A stretch of 64,000 nt of DNA from Bacteroidales bacterium UBA3834 (GTDB lineage Bacteria > Bacteroidota > Bacteroidia > Bacteroidales > P3), in NCBI GenBank assembly GCA_002392965.1, contig DGIA01000010.1, positions 1 to 64,000 of the forward strand. The letters are read 5' to 3'. Made by a program: the position numbers and the translations under genes. The notes under the pieces were generated by a model that saw nothing but the letters and a program-made list of their open reading frames with translations, was not told where the DNA came from and searched no databases. The stretch's first letter is position 1, and each line of letters opens with the position of its first letter. Shown here in pieces: positions 26,385 through 34,066 of the stretch.

Positions 26385-27662
26385 ATGAAAAAAATCATCT
26401 TATTAGGTCTGATGTGCCTGATGGCATTATCAATGCAGGCGCAGAAGTGTGCAGTGCTGGAGTTCCGTGGAGCTCAGAGTGTTACTGTATCTGATATTGA
26501 CGGAATTTCGGAGATGTTTATGACTTATTTTCGCCCTGCGGGCTATACGATGGTAGAGCGTGCGCAGATTGACAAAGTCATTTCGGAACAGGGTTTTCAG
26601 CGATCAAGCATAACGGATATGCAAGCTGTACGATTGGGGAAGATTCTGAATGTTTCCAAAGTAGTGTTGGGGAAAGTAAGCAGGCTGGGGGGACAATATC
26701 AGGTTGACGTTCGTGTTGTGGATGTTGAATCTGGACATGATGTCGCATTGGATGGGGCAACTTTCAGTGGGGATTTCCGCACCAATGTGCGCAACCTTGC
26801 CACCAAACTAGCGGGCAAGATTGCCATTACTTCTGGCGGTACGGTTAATCCCTCACCGACGCCCAGATCTACTTCAGATTCTCCGAGAACACGTGACAAG
26901 GTTGAGGTGCTCTATGGTTACCTGAAGATTTTCCCCAATGAATTGGGATCGTTCCAAGATGAGCCCAAGACTGTTATCGCGCAAATCAACAAGCAGGCAC
27001 AACATGGCTACAACAACTGGCGCGTCCCCACCAACGAGGAACTCTCGCTGATGCGTGCCAACAACTACCTCGGTGGCGGCGAGTATATGACCCGCGAGAG
27101 CAAGCGAGGGATTGTGTTGCTTGTTTCGGATGGTGATGATTATCAGACGGTACAGGAAAAAGAACGTAAGGCCGAAGAAGAAAGAATCAAAGCGGAACAA
27201 GAACGGATAAGGGCAGAGATAGAACGTCAGGAAGCCGCGGAGCGTCGTGCAGCAGAACTCAAGGCACAGGGTTTGGTGGATTTAGGTTTGCCCAGCGGCA
27301 CATTGTGGAAGGACAAGAACGAAGATGGCGGGTTCTATACCTACGAACAGGCAATAAATAAATTTGGCGACGAATTACCTACGAAGGAACAGTTTGAAGA
27401 ACTAGAAAATAAATGCCAGTGGACCTGGACTGGAAACGGATACAAAGTGACTGGACCCAACGGCAATTCCATATCCCTGCCCGCTGCGGGCTACCGCAAT
27501 TGCAATGGAAGCGTGTTCTACGTGGGTTCCGGCGGCATCTATTGGTCGTCCACGCCCAATGGTTCGGACGACGCGTGGGGCCTCAACTTCGGTTCGGTCA
27601 GCGTGTTCGTGGGCTACAGCTACCGTTGCAGCGGGCTATCCGTCCGGTTGGTCCAAGATTGA
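26385..27662 (+). CDS. DGR-type variable protein: CsgG/LpoB-like domain, coiled coil, C-terminal variable lectin-like domain
   Basis: A 425-residue exported protein (signal peptide ending SMQAQ). Residues about 20-150 resemble the CsgG/LpoB fold (CAVLEF start, VERAQIDKVISEQGFQ, VGKVSRLGGQYQVDVRVVD region). Residues 190-250 contain a DUF1566-like fragment (NNWRVPTNEELSLM), 256-295 a charged coiled coil, and 296-425 a second DUF1566/formylglycine-enzyme-like domain (LPTKEQFEELE, YWSSTP, SVRLVQD). That last domain is the usual C-type-lectin-like carrier of DGR variable regions in Bacteroidota. Predicted to be an envelope or surface protein that diversifies its ligand-binding face. Confidence 0.75.
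   Translation: MKKIILLGLMCLMALSMQAQKCAVLEFRGAQSVTVSDIDGISEMFMTYFRPAGYTMVERAQIDKVISEQGFQRSSITDMQAVRLGKILNVSKVVLGKVSRLGGQYQVDVRVVDVESGHDVALDGATFSGDFRTNVRNLATKLAGKIAITSGGTVNPSPTPRSTSDSPRTRDKVEVLYGYLKIFPNELGSFQDEPKTVIAQINKQAQHGYNNWRVPTNEELSLMRANNYLGGGEYMTRESKRGIVLLVSDGDDYQTVQEKERKAEEERIKAEQERIRAEIERQEAAERRAAELKAQGLVDLGLPSGTLWKDKNEDGGFYTYEQAINKFGDELPTKEQFEELENKCQWTWTGNGYKVTGPNGNSISLPAAGYRNCNGSVFYVGSGGIYWSSTPNGSDDAWGLNFGSVSVFVGYSYRCSGLSVRLVQD
27483..27659 (+). other. probable DGR variable region (VR) at the 3' end of the target gene
   Basis: Codons 367-425. Many surface-type codons end in C with scattered first and second bases (TGC, AGC, TTC, TAC, GGC, GTC), as expected if AAC codons of a template were changed by adenine-specific mutagenesis. 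I count 15 A in 123 nt at 27513-27635, low compared with flanking sequence. Framework codons (YWSSTP, AW, SVRLV) are intact and the region runs to the stop codon, as in known DGR targets. Boundaries are estimates because no template repeat is visible. Confidence 0.6.
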
Positions 27663-27767
27663 CGATTGCGCACGCAAGAGCGCAATCGCAGGACATTCCG
27701 ACCATTCGTCTGGCTGTTCGGGCAAAGCCCGGCAGCCAGACTTCGAAGCCGCGACCCCCGAAGGGGT
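27663..27767 (+). other. three consecutive hairpins directly after the VR
   Basis: Immediately after the stop, CGATTGCGC and GCGCAATCG form a perfect 9-bp stem with an 8-nt loop (27663-27688). A second hairpin at 27708-27741 has a 9-bp outer stem (GTCTGGCTG/CAGCCAGAC) and a 5-bp inner stem. A third (ACCCC/GGGGT, 27754-27767) follows. No T-run follows, so these do not look like terminators. A hairpin just downstream of the VR is a known DGR homing element. Confidence 0.6.
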
Positions 27768-27974
27768 GATGAGCACCGCTGAAATAAAAACCTATAGTGC
27801 GAATAAGCGGCTCGCGATATTTTTGAAATCGGCATAGGGGTGTGTCCATTCCGGAGTGGCGTGTACATACTATCTTGATACAGTCTGGTCTGAAGAATTG
27901 GGTTCATACATTTTGGATGTAAAACAACGATAGGTTAGTAGCACAAAATCAAGGATATTATACTTATTTCATCG

Positions 27975-28084
27975 AAACATCGCCGAAGGATCACCGAAGC
28001 CTCACTATAGGAACACTATCGGTACCATAGCGTTACCACATACCGAGGCAAAAGGGGAACAATAGATAAGCAAAAGGGGAGCAA
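27975..28084. repeat. 11-nt periodic array C (10 degenerate units)
   Basis: Ten successive 11-nt blocks with related ends, for example AAACATCGCCG, AAGGATCACCG, AAGCCTCACTA, TAGGAACACTA, then AAGGGGAACAA, TAGATAAGCAA and AAGGGGAGCAA. The gap 27663-28095 between convergent genes holds the post-VR hairpins, a lone TATTTTTG at 27818-27825 with no gene behind it, and this array. Confidence 0.7.
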
Positions 28085-28095
28085 AACCAATAGGT

Positions 28096-28713
28096 CTATT
28101 TCTGCAGTTTACTGACCTCTTTTGTTATAGTCTGTTTTATTTCTTCCCAGTTGACGTTTGTCAGCATTTTGGGCATTGCCTGTTGTTCGGCGTCGTCGAA
28201 GTATGTTAGGCTGAGAAGTGCACGGAAGAAGGAATGATTGGGATACTTCTGTGCGTAGAAGTCCAGCATTTGAGACAAGGAATAATGCTGCAAAAGGAAA
28301 TAGATGTCGACAAAGTCTTTACGGGTGCCACGTCCCTCGACTGCGTTTATCTTCATGGCTGCAATGTCCTGTGGAGATGCGAGTGTGACCCCATCTTCAA
28401 AAACAGGTGCGCAAATCCAGGGATACTGGCTGTAATCAATCACATCAACCTTGATACCACGCAAAGCGCCTTGCAATATTCTTTTTGTGCGGTTGTGAAT
28501 GGTAAAAGAACCCATTGAGGAAAACATTTCTATAATGTCATCCTGCTCTACGGCAAGAGTACCAAAGAAATCCAGGTCGATAGACTGTCGGTGACCATAC
28601 TGCAAAGCAAGGGCTGTACCACCAACCAACCGAAGACCGCTCATTTCGGGTCGGGAGGATAACTCCTTCAGGAGTTCCAAAGTGTCGGGAAGGATTGTCT
28701 GAAGTTGTAGCAT
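28096..28713 (-). CDS. AbiEii/AbiGii-type nucleotidyltransferase toxin
   Basis: A 205-residue protein of the AbiEii family, nucleotidyltransferase-fold toxins of type IV toxin-antitoxin/abortive infection systems. The active-site signature GGTALALQYGHRQSIDLDFF (residues 29-48) gives the GG and DxD metal-binding pair; SPQDIAAMKINAVEGRGTRKDFVDIYFLL (112-140) is the second conserved block. The ATG at 28713 overlaps the upstream small gene by 46 nt. The protein may inactivate tRNA or another target when not neutralised. Confidence 0.85.
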   Translation of the reverse strand: MLQLQTILPDTLELLKELSSRPEMSGLRLVGGTALALQYGHRQSIDLDFFGTLAVEQDDIIEMFSSMGSFTIHNRTKRILQGALRGIKVDVIDYSQYPWICAPVFEDGVTLASPQDIAAMKINAVEGRGTRKDFVDIYFLLQHYSLSQMLDFYAQKYPNHSFFRALLSLTYFDDAEQQAMPKMLTNVNWEEIKQTITKEVSKLQK

Positions 28714-28973
28714 CGGTAATCTTCCTTTTGTGTGCCGGTCATTGCACAGACAAACGACAATGCTTCGGGGGCGAGGGAACGCAGCCCTTTGCAGTCGGTG
28801 GCTATACGGTCCAAGCCATAGTAGTCGCGCACCATACGCCAGTCGTCCAGCTCGCCGCACTCAAGCACATGCTGTATCAACTGCGCCGAATTCTTCTCGG
28901 GGTCGAACTGCTCGCGGTCAATGTCCCAGAAAAGGACTGGCGAGAGCTTTTCTATTTCAAGTCGTTTGCCCAT
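28668..28973 (-). CDS. DUF6922-like putative antitoxin
   Basis: A 101-residue protein with the motif LSPVLFWDIDREQFDPEKNS near the N-terminus (LFWD is characteristic of this family, which is commonly encoded just before AbiEii-type toxins) and a short helical domain ending in the toxin overlap. It probably binds DNA or neutralises the toxin. The ATG at 28973 was chosen over one 8 codons upstream because the homology begins there. Confidence 0.75.
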   Translation of the reverse strand: MGKRLEIEKLSPVLFWDIDREQFDPEKNSAQLIQHVLECGELDDWRMVRDYYGLDRIATDCKGLRSLAPEALSFVCAMTGTQKEDYRCYNFRQSFPTLWNS

Positions 28974-28982
28974 TGTTAAAAG

Positions 28983-29016
28983 AAGGGTATACGCCAACGG
29001 GTTGACGTATACCCTT
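28983..29016 (-). terminator. terminator after DUF1015 gene
   Basis: AAGGGTATACG and CGTATACCCTT form an 11-bp stem, with a further CAAC/GTTG pairing inside. On the minus strand it is followed by TTCTTTT. It separates the DUF1015 gene from the toxin pair. A weaker imperfect inverted repeat lies at 29055-29082. Confidence 0.75.
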
Positions 29017-29092
29017 TGGTTTTGTTATTATCTCCCTCTACGGGGAAAATCCCACCGCAGGGACGCAATTATCCCTCTGCGGGAGGACCCGC

Positions 29093-30358
29093 TTAGCAGA
29101 GCTCGTGGATCACGAGGCCGGAGCGGAGCTTGGGCTCGAACCAGGTGGTCTTCGGGGGCATGATGTTGCCGGTGTCGGCAATGTCGATGATCTGCTTCAT
29201 GCTCACGGGATAGAGGGCGAAGGCGACCTTCATCTCGCCGTTGTCGACGCGGCGTTTCAGCTCGCCGAGGCCGCGGATGCCGCCCACGAAGTCGATGCGC
29301 TTGTCAGTGCGGAGGTCCTTGATGCCGAGCACCTTGTCAAGCACGAGGTTGCTGAGGATGGTGACGTCGAGCACTCCGATGGGGTCGTTGTCGTTGTAGG
29401 TGCCGGGCTTGGCGGTCATCTTGTACCAGTGGCCGTCGAGGTACATGCTGTGCTCGTGCAGCTTGGCGGGCTTGTAGATCTCGGTGCCCATGTCGGTGAG
29501 CTCGTAGCTCTCGCCCACGGCTTTGAGGAACTGCTCCTTGTTGAGGCCGTTGAGGTCCTTGACAACGCGGTTGTAGTCGATGACGTTGAGCTGGTTGTCG
29601 GGGAAGATGACGGTCATGAAGTAGTTGTACTCCTCCTTGCCGGTGTGGTGGGGGTTCTGCTCCTTCTTCTCCTGTCCCACGAGGGCGGCGGCGGCGCTGC
29701 GGTGGTGGCCGTCGGCGATGTACATGGCGGGAACCTTCTTGTCGAAGAGCTCGACGAGCTCATCGATGAGCTTGCGGTCGTCGATGACCCAGAAGCGGTG
29801 GCCGAAGCCGTCTTCCTTGGCGATGAAGTCGTAGATGGGCTTCTTGGCGGTGACGGAGGCGACGATTTCGTCGATGCGGGCCACGGCGGGGTAGGCGAAG
29901 AACACAGGCTCCACGTTGGCGTTGGTGATGCGCACGTGCTTCATGCGGTCCTCTTCCTTGTCCTTGCGGGTAAGCTCATGTTTCTTGATGACCTTGTTGA
30001 CGTAGTCCTCGCTGTAGGCGCAGGCCACGATGCCGTACTGCCACTTGGCGTTGGCATCCTTGGGGTTCATGCTCTGGGCGTAGATGTAGAGTTTCTCCTC
30101 TTCATCCTTCACCAGCCAGCCGAGGTCTTTGAACTTGTTGTAGTTCTTCACCACCTGGAGGTACACTTCGGGCGAGTGCTCGTCGGTGCCGGCGGGCAGG
30201 TCGATCTCAGCCTTGGTGACGTGCAGCAGGCTGTAGGGGTTGCCCTCGCATTCTTTGCGAGCTTCCTCGCTGTTCAGTACGTCGTAGGGACGCGAAGCCA
30301 GTTTCTCGACGATGTCCACCGGGGGGCGGAATCCTTTGAAAGGTTTGATAACGCTCAT
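29093..30358 (-). CDS. DUF1015 family protein
   Basis: A 421-residue cytoplasmic protein with family landmarks: IKPFKGFRP at the N-terminus, PYDVLNSEEAR, NPYSLLHV, the highly conserved ADGHHRSAAA near residue 217, and FPDNQLNVIDYNRVVKDL. Length fits the family. The function is unknown; the DGHHR motif suggests a nuclease- or phosphotransfer-like active site, which is inference. Confidence 0.9.
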   Translation of the reverse strand: MSVIKPFKGFRPPVDIVEKLASRPYDVLNSEEARKECEGNPYSLLHVTKAEIDLPAGTDEHSPEVYLQVVKNYNKFKDLGWLVKDEEEKLYIYAQSMNPKDANAKWQYGIVACAYSEDYVNKVIKKHELTRKDKEEDRMKHVRITNANVEPVFFAYPAVARIDEIVASVTAKKPIYDFIAKEDGFGHRFWVIDDRKLIDELVELFDKKVPAMYIADGHHRSAAAALVGQEKKEQNPHHTGKEEYNYFMTVIFPDNQLNVIDYNRVVKDLNGLNKEQFLKAVGESYELTDMGTEIYKPAKLHEHSMYLDGHWYKMTAKPGTYNDNDPIGVLDVTILSNLVLDKVLGIKDLRTDKRIDFVGGIRGLGELKRRVDNGEMKVAFALYPVSMKQIIDIADTGNIMPPKTTWFEPKLRSGLVIHELC

Positions 30359-30403
30359 ATTGTGTCTGTTTTATTTGTTGATTTTTAACGTTATTTGTGG
30401 CTG

Positions 30404-30411
30404 CAAAGATA
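30404..30411 (-). promoter_or_regulatory. -7 box TATCTTTG of the DUF1015 gene
   Basis: Minus-strand TATCTTTG lies 45 nt before the ATG. The rest of the gap 30359-30682 shows no gene; it holds an AT-rich stretch, a lone plus-strand TATGTTTG at 30607-30614 and the gcvT terminator. Confidence 0.5.
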
Positions 30412-30624
30412 CGCACATTTTCTCACATGGCGAAATCTTTTTTTGCCGTATGGAAAAAAAGTGCGTAATTTTATAAGGAGAATATATCGGTGAAAAGATG
30501 ATATCTTGAGTTATATATGCTTACCTTGACCTTCGCAAACTTCACTTTTTGGAGGAACGGCTGAAATGGGTGTCACAAGGCTGTTTCTAATTTCAAACAG
30601 GTTTCATATGTTTGCGCCAAAGCG

Positions 30625-30660
30625 AAAAGGGCTTGCTCCGATGCCGGTGCAAGCCCCTTG
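30625..30660 (-). terminator. rho-independent terminator of gcvT
   Basis: GGGCTTGC (30629-30636) pairs with GCAAGCCC (30649-30656), and on the minus strand four T follow. It lies about 23 nt past the gcvT stop. Confidence 0.8.
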
Positions 30661-30682
30661 TTGTTATTGCATCAATTAGCGT

Positions 30683-31789
30683 TTATCCCTCGTAGAAGGG
30701 CATCTTGACGGTGACGGCCTTGAGGAGTTTCTCGCGGATCTTGATGTAGATCTCGGTGCCGACTTTGGCGTACTCGGCCTTGATGAGGGCGGTGCCGATG
30801 TTCTTGCCGGTGCTGGGGCTGGGGCTGCCCGAGCGCACCTCACCGATCTTGTTGCCCTGGGCGTCGCAGACTTCGTAGCCGTTGCGGGCGATGCCGCGGT
30901 CGACCATCTCGAAGCCGGCCACTTTGCGCTTGAAGCCGGCGGCTTTCTGGGCGAGGAGGAGTTCCTTGTTGATGAAGTTGTTGTTCTCGGCTTTCAGCTT
31001 GACGATGAAGGCCAGCGGAGCCTCGAGGGGGCTGACGGTGTCGTCCATCTCGTGGCCGTAGAGGGCGAAGCCCTTCTCCAGACGCAGGGTGTCGCGGCAG
31101 CCGAGACCGGCGGGCATGATGCCGAACTCCTTGCCAGCCTCGAAGACGGCGTCCCACACCTCGATGGCTTTCTCCTTGGGGATGTAGATTTCGCATCCGC
31201 CGGCGCCGGTGTAACCGGTGGTGGAGAGGATGATGTTGGGGATGCCGGCGAAGGTGAGGATCTTGAAGGTGTAGTACTCCATGTCGACGATGTTCTCGTC
31301 GGTGAGCTTCTGCATAGCCTTGAGGGCGTTGGGTCCCTGCACGGCGAGCTGAGCCCACTGCTCGCTCTCGTTGACGAAGTCGCGGCCGAGCTCCATGCCC
31401 ATCTTGTCGGCAATCTGGCTCATCCAAGCCCAGTCCTTGTCGATGTTGGCAGCGTTGGGCACCATGAAGTATTCGTCGTCATGGACGCGATAGACGAGCA
31501 TGTCGTCGACCACGCCACCCTGACCGTTGGGCAGGCAGGTATATTGCACCTTGCCGTCGAAGAGGTCCTCGACGTTGTTGGTGGTGACATACTGCATGAA
31601 GTGCTTGGCGATGGGGCCTTTGGCGCGGAACTCGCCCATATGGCTCACGTCGAACACACCCACGTTGTTGCGCACGTTGTTGTGCTCCTCGATGAGGGTG
31701 GTGTACTGGATGGGCATGTTGTAGCCTGCAAACTCTGCCATTTTGGCGCCGAGCTTGATGTGTAAATCGGTGTACGGTGTGGTTTTCAT
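30683..31789 (-). CDS. gcvT: glycine cleavage system T protein (aminomethyltransferase)
   Basis: A 368-residue tetrahydrofolate-dependent aminomethyltransferase that takes the methylene group from the glycine-loaded H protein to make methylene-THF. Motifs: FAGYNMPIQY near the start, FDVSHMGEFR, VDDMLVYR, STTGYTGAGGCEIY, GCRDTLRLEKGFALYGHEMD and GEVRSGSPSPS. The catalytic Asp sits in the VVDDMLVYR block. Complete length. The other gcv genes are not adjacent, and no glycine riboswitch was recognised upstream. Confidence 0.97.
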   Translation of the reverse strand: MKTTPYTDLHIKLGAKMAEFAGYNMPIQYTTLIEEHNNVRNNVGVFDVSHMGEFRAKGPIAKHFMQYVTTNNVEDLFDGKVQYTCLPNGQGGVVDDMLVYRVHDDEYFMVPNAANIDKDWAWMSQIADKMGMELGRDFVNESEQWAQLAVQGPNALKAMQKLTDENIVDMEYYTFKILTFAGIPNIILSTTGYTGAGGCEIYIPKEKAIEVWDAVFEAGKEFGIMPAGLGCRDTLRLEKGFALYGHEMDDTVSPLEAPLAFIVKLKAENNNFINKELLLAQKAAGFKRKVAGFEMVDRGIARNGYEVCDAQGNKIGEVRSGSPSPSTGKNIGTALIKAEYAKVGTEIYIKIREKLLKAVTVKMPFYEG

Positions 31790-31904
31790 TATGTTATTGT
31801 TTTTGTTTGTTGTTTTTTATTCTGCTTTTGATAACGGAAGGGCTGGTGTTTTATTGTGCCTGGATAAAAAAATAGTACAATAATCCCGCTATCGTTGCGT
31901 TATT

Positions 31905-32999
31905 ATGACACTTATGGACGACAAGCATCTTTACAGCAATTTCGAATATGAGTCGGCGCTTTCCACGGGCACCGGCGCCACCCCCAAAGACACGGTGAAC
32001 AACAGCTACCTCGAGCGTATGCGTGCTCGGCGGCAGCAGGAACCCTCGGTCGAGGAATTGGTCAGCGGCATCCTGCATGGCGACCGCACGCTGCTGAGCC
32101 GCGCCATCACGCTGGTGGAGAGTTCGCTTTTCGCCCACCAGAGGAAGGCACAGGAGGTCATTGAGCGCTGCCTGCCCTATAGCGGCAAGAGTGTGCGCCT
32201 GGGCATCACCGGTGTGCCGGGTGTGGGCAAGAGTACCACCATTGAAACCCTCGGCAAGCACCTGACCTCCCATGGCCATAAGGTGGCGGTCTTGGCCATC
32301 GACCCCAGCAGCGAACGTTCGAAGGGTAGCATCCTGGGCGACAAGACGCGCATGGAGGAGCTCAGCGTCGATCCCAATGCTTTCATTCGTCCCAGCCCCT
32401 CGGCGGGTTCGCTGGGCGGCGTGGCACGCAAGACGCGTGAAATTATCACCCTCTGTGAGGCAGCGGGCTTCGACGTGGTCATCGTCGAGACCGTCGGCGT
32501 GGGTCAGAGCGAGGTGGCCGCCCATTCCATGGTCGATTTCTTCCTGCTGCTCCAGCTGGCCAATGCCGGCGACGAACTGCAGGGCATCAAACGCGGCATC
32601 ATGGAGATGGCCGACATGATCAGCATCAACAAGTGTGAACTCGATATGCAACGCGCCGAACTGGCGGCGGCGCAATACCGCAACGCCCTGCATCTCTTCC
32701 CCATGCCCGAAAGCGGCTGGACGGTCAAGGTGACCCTCTGCTCGGCCTACACCAAGCAGGGCATCGAAGACCTATGGAACTCGGTGATGGAGTATGTCAC
32801 CTTCACTAAGCAAAACGGTTATTTCTACCATAAACGTCAGCAGCAGAACCTGCGTATCATGACCGAAGCCATCGAGAACGGCCTGCGCGAGCGCTTCTAC
32901 AACGCTCCCGGCATGGAGGAGCGCATCGAATCCCTCAAGCAACAGATACTTGAGAACAAGCTCACGCCCTACGCGGCAGCGGATATATTGCTTGGATGA
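31905..32999 (+). CDS. meaB: methylmalonyl-CoA mutase-associated GTPase
   Basis: A 364-residue G3E-family GTPase that protects and loads adenosylcobalamin on methylmalonyl-CoA mutase. P-loop GVPGVGKST (residues 104-112), LAIDPSSERSKGSILGDKTRM, IRPSPSAGSLGG, VETVGVGQSE and NKCEL are all present. It points to a B12-dependent succinate-propionate pathway, common in Bacteroidales. An ATG at 31914 is an alternative start. The stop overlaps hemW by 4 nt. Confidence 0.95.
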   Translation: MTLMDDKHLYSNFEYESALSTGTGATPKDTVNNSYLERMRARRQQEPSVEELVSGILHGDRTLLSRAITLVESSLFAHQRKAQEVIERCLPYSGKSVRLGITGVPGVGKSTTIETLGKHLTSHGHKVAVLAIDPSSERSKGSILGDKTRMEELSVDPNAFIRPSPSAGSLGGVARKTREIITLCEAAGFDVVIVETVGVGQSEVAAHSMVDFFLLLQLANAGDELQGIKRGIMEMADMISINKCELDMQRAELAAAQYRNALHLFPMPESGWTVKVTLCSAYTKQGIEDLWNSVMEYVTFTKQNGYFYHKRQQQNLRIMTEAIENGLRERFYNAPGMEERIESLKQQILENKLTPYAAADILLG

Positions 33000-34066
33000 T
33001 ATACGTTCACGTTCCTTTCTGCCACCGCAAGTGCACCTATTGTGCCTTCTACTCGAAGCCTGTTTTAGAGACGCGGGGTGTGTCTCCGGCGGTGGAGCGT
33101 TATGTTGATTCCTTGTTGGCAGAGATGGAACAACGCAAAGGGGAGCAGGCGCATCCGATAAAGACCGTCTATTTCGGCGGGGGCACACCCTCAATCCTGC
33201 CGTTGGAGCAATTGGCCCGTATTGTCGAGGGCTTGCGTCGCTGCTTCGATCTGACGCAGGTGGGGGAAATGACGCTCGAAGCCAATCCCGAGGACCTCAC
33301 TCCCGCTTATCTCTCCGATTTGCTGCGCTTGGGGTTTAATCGCCTGAGCATCGGGGTGCAGAGCCTCGACGACGCGGTGCTGCGTCTGCTCAACCGGCGT
33401 CACACCGCCCGGCAGGCCCTCGATGCGGTGCAGAACGCTCGTGCTGCAGGCTTCGGCAATATCAGCGTCGATTTCATCTACGGCCTTCCGGATATTTCAA
33501 CTTTCTACTTTCAACTTTCAACTCTGGTGACCCATGTCTCGGCCTATGCCCTCACCGTCGAGCCGGGTACGGCTTTGGCTGTGCAGGTGGAACAGGGTAG
33601 GGTGACGCTGCCCGACGAAGACGAAGTGGTGCGCCAATATCATGCCTTGCGCCGTATGCTTTCCGAATCGGGCTTCCGTCAGTACGAGGTGAGCAACTAC
33701 GCCCTTCCCGGCTATGAATCCAAGCACAACAGCCGCTATTGGAACCGAACGCCTTATCTGGGCCTCGGCCCCGGGGCGCACAGCTTCGATGGAAGAGGTC
33801 GTAGATGGAACAATCCCGACGGCACCGTCGGCGAAGAACTGCTCTCCGCTGCCGACGCCTACAACGAATTGCTGATGACCTCCTTGCGCACCGTTCGTGG
33901 CCTTCCTGTCGCGGCTGTCCCCGAAAGCCAAAGAGAAAGGCTGCACCGTGGGATGCAGCCTTATGTTGAATGCGGTTGGATAACCGTGAAGCATGATGCC
34001 TATTGCCCTACCGCCGAGGGTCTTCTCCATGCCGACGGTATGGCCGCCTCGCTATTCATCACTTGA
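32996..34066 (+). CDS. hemW: radical SAM haem chaperone HemW with low-complexity replacement
   Basis: A 356-residue radical SAM protein; CHRKCTYC (residues 9-16) binds the 4Fe-4S cluster, followed by YFGGGTPS, NPEDLT, LSIGVQSLDD and QYEVSNYALPG. HemW delivers haem to respiratory enzymes. The stretch after FIYGLP (about residues 166-180), normally GQT-x-E-x-W and a helix, instead reads DISTFYFQLSTL and is encoded by TTTCAACTTTC repeats (33495-33522). The frame stays open, so the protein may be functional, but this segment is abnormal. Its last 15 nt overlap the convergent SPOR gene. Confidence 0.9.
   Translation: MIYVHVPFCHRKCTYCAFYSKPVLETRGVSPAVERYVDSLLAEMEQRKGEQAHPIKTVYFGGGTPSILPLEQLARIVEGLRRCFDLTQVGEMTLEANPEDLTPAYLSDLLRLGFNRLSIGVQSLDDAVLRLLNRRHTARQALDAVQNARAAGFGNISVDFIYGLPDISTFYFQLSTLVTHVSAYALTVEPGTALAVQVEQGRVTLPDEDEVVRQYHALRRMLSESGFRQYEVSNYALPGYESKHNSRYWNRTPYLGLGPGAHSFDGRGRRWNNPDGTVGEELLSAADAYNELLMTSLRTVRGLPVAAVPESQRERLHRGMQPYVECGWITVKHDAYCPTAEGLLHADGMAASLFIT
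33495..33525. repeat. TTTCAACTTTC low-complexity repeat inside hemW
   Basis: TTTCAACTTTC occurs at 33495-33505 and again at 33509-33519, with a third partial copy after it. The sequence is AT-rich against a GC-rich gene and resembles short intergenic spacers elsewhere in the window. Confidence 0.8.

Noticed and set aside
27818..27825. TATTTTTG promoter for a second RNA after the variable region
   Set aside because: There is a -7-like box but no -33 element, no gene and no terminator behind it before the convergent toxin gene.
28167..28200. FDD motif in the toxin taken as a reverse transcriptase YxDD box
   Set aside because: The surrounding protein is a clear AbiEii-type nucleotidyltransferase with a GG...DxD site, and no other RT motif is present.
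31790..31904. Glycine riboswitch upstream of gcvT or meaB
   Set aside because: The 115-nt gap is AT-rich with no conserved aptamer core or tandem fold that I can recognise.
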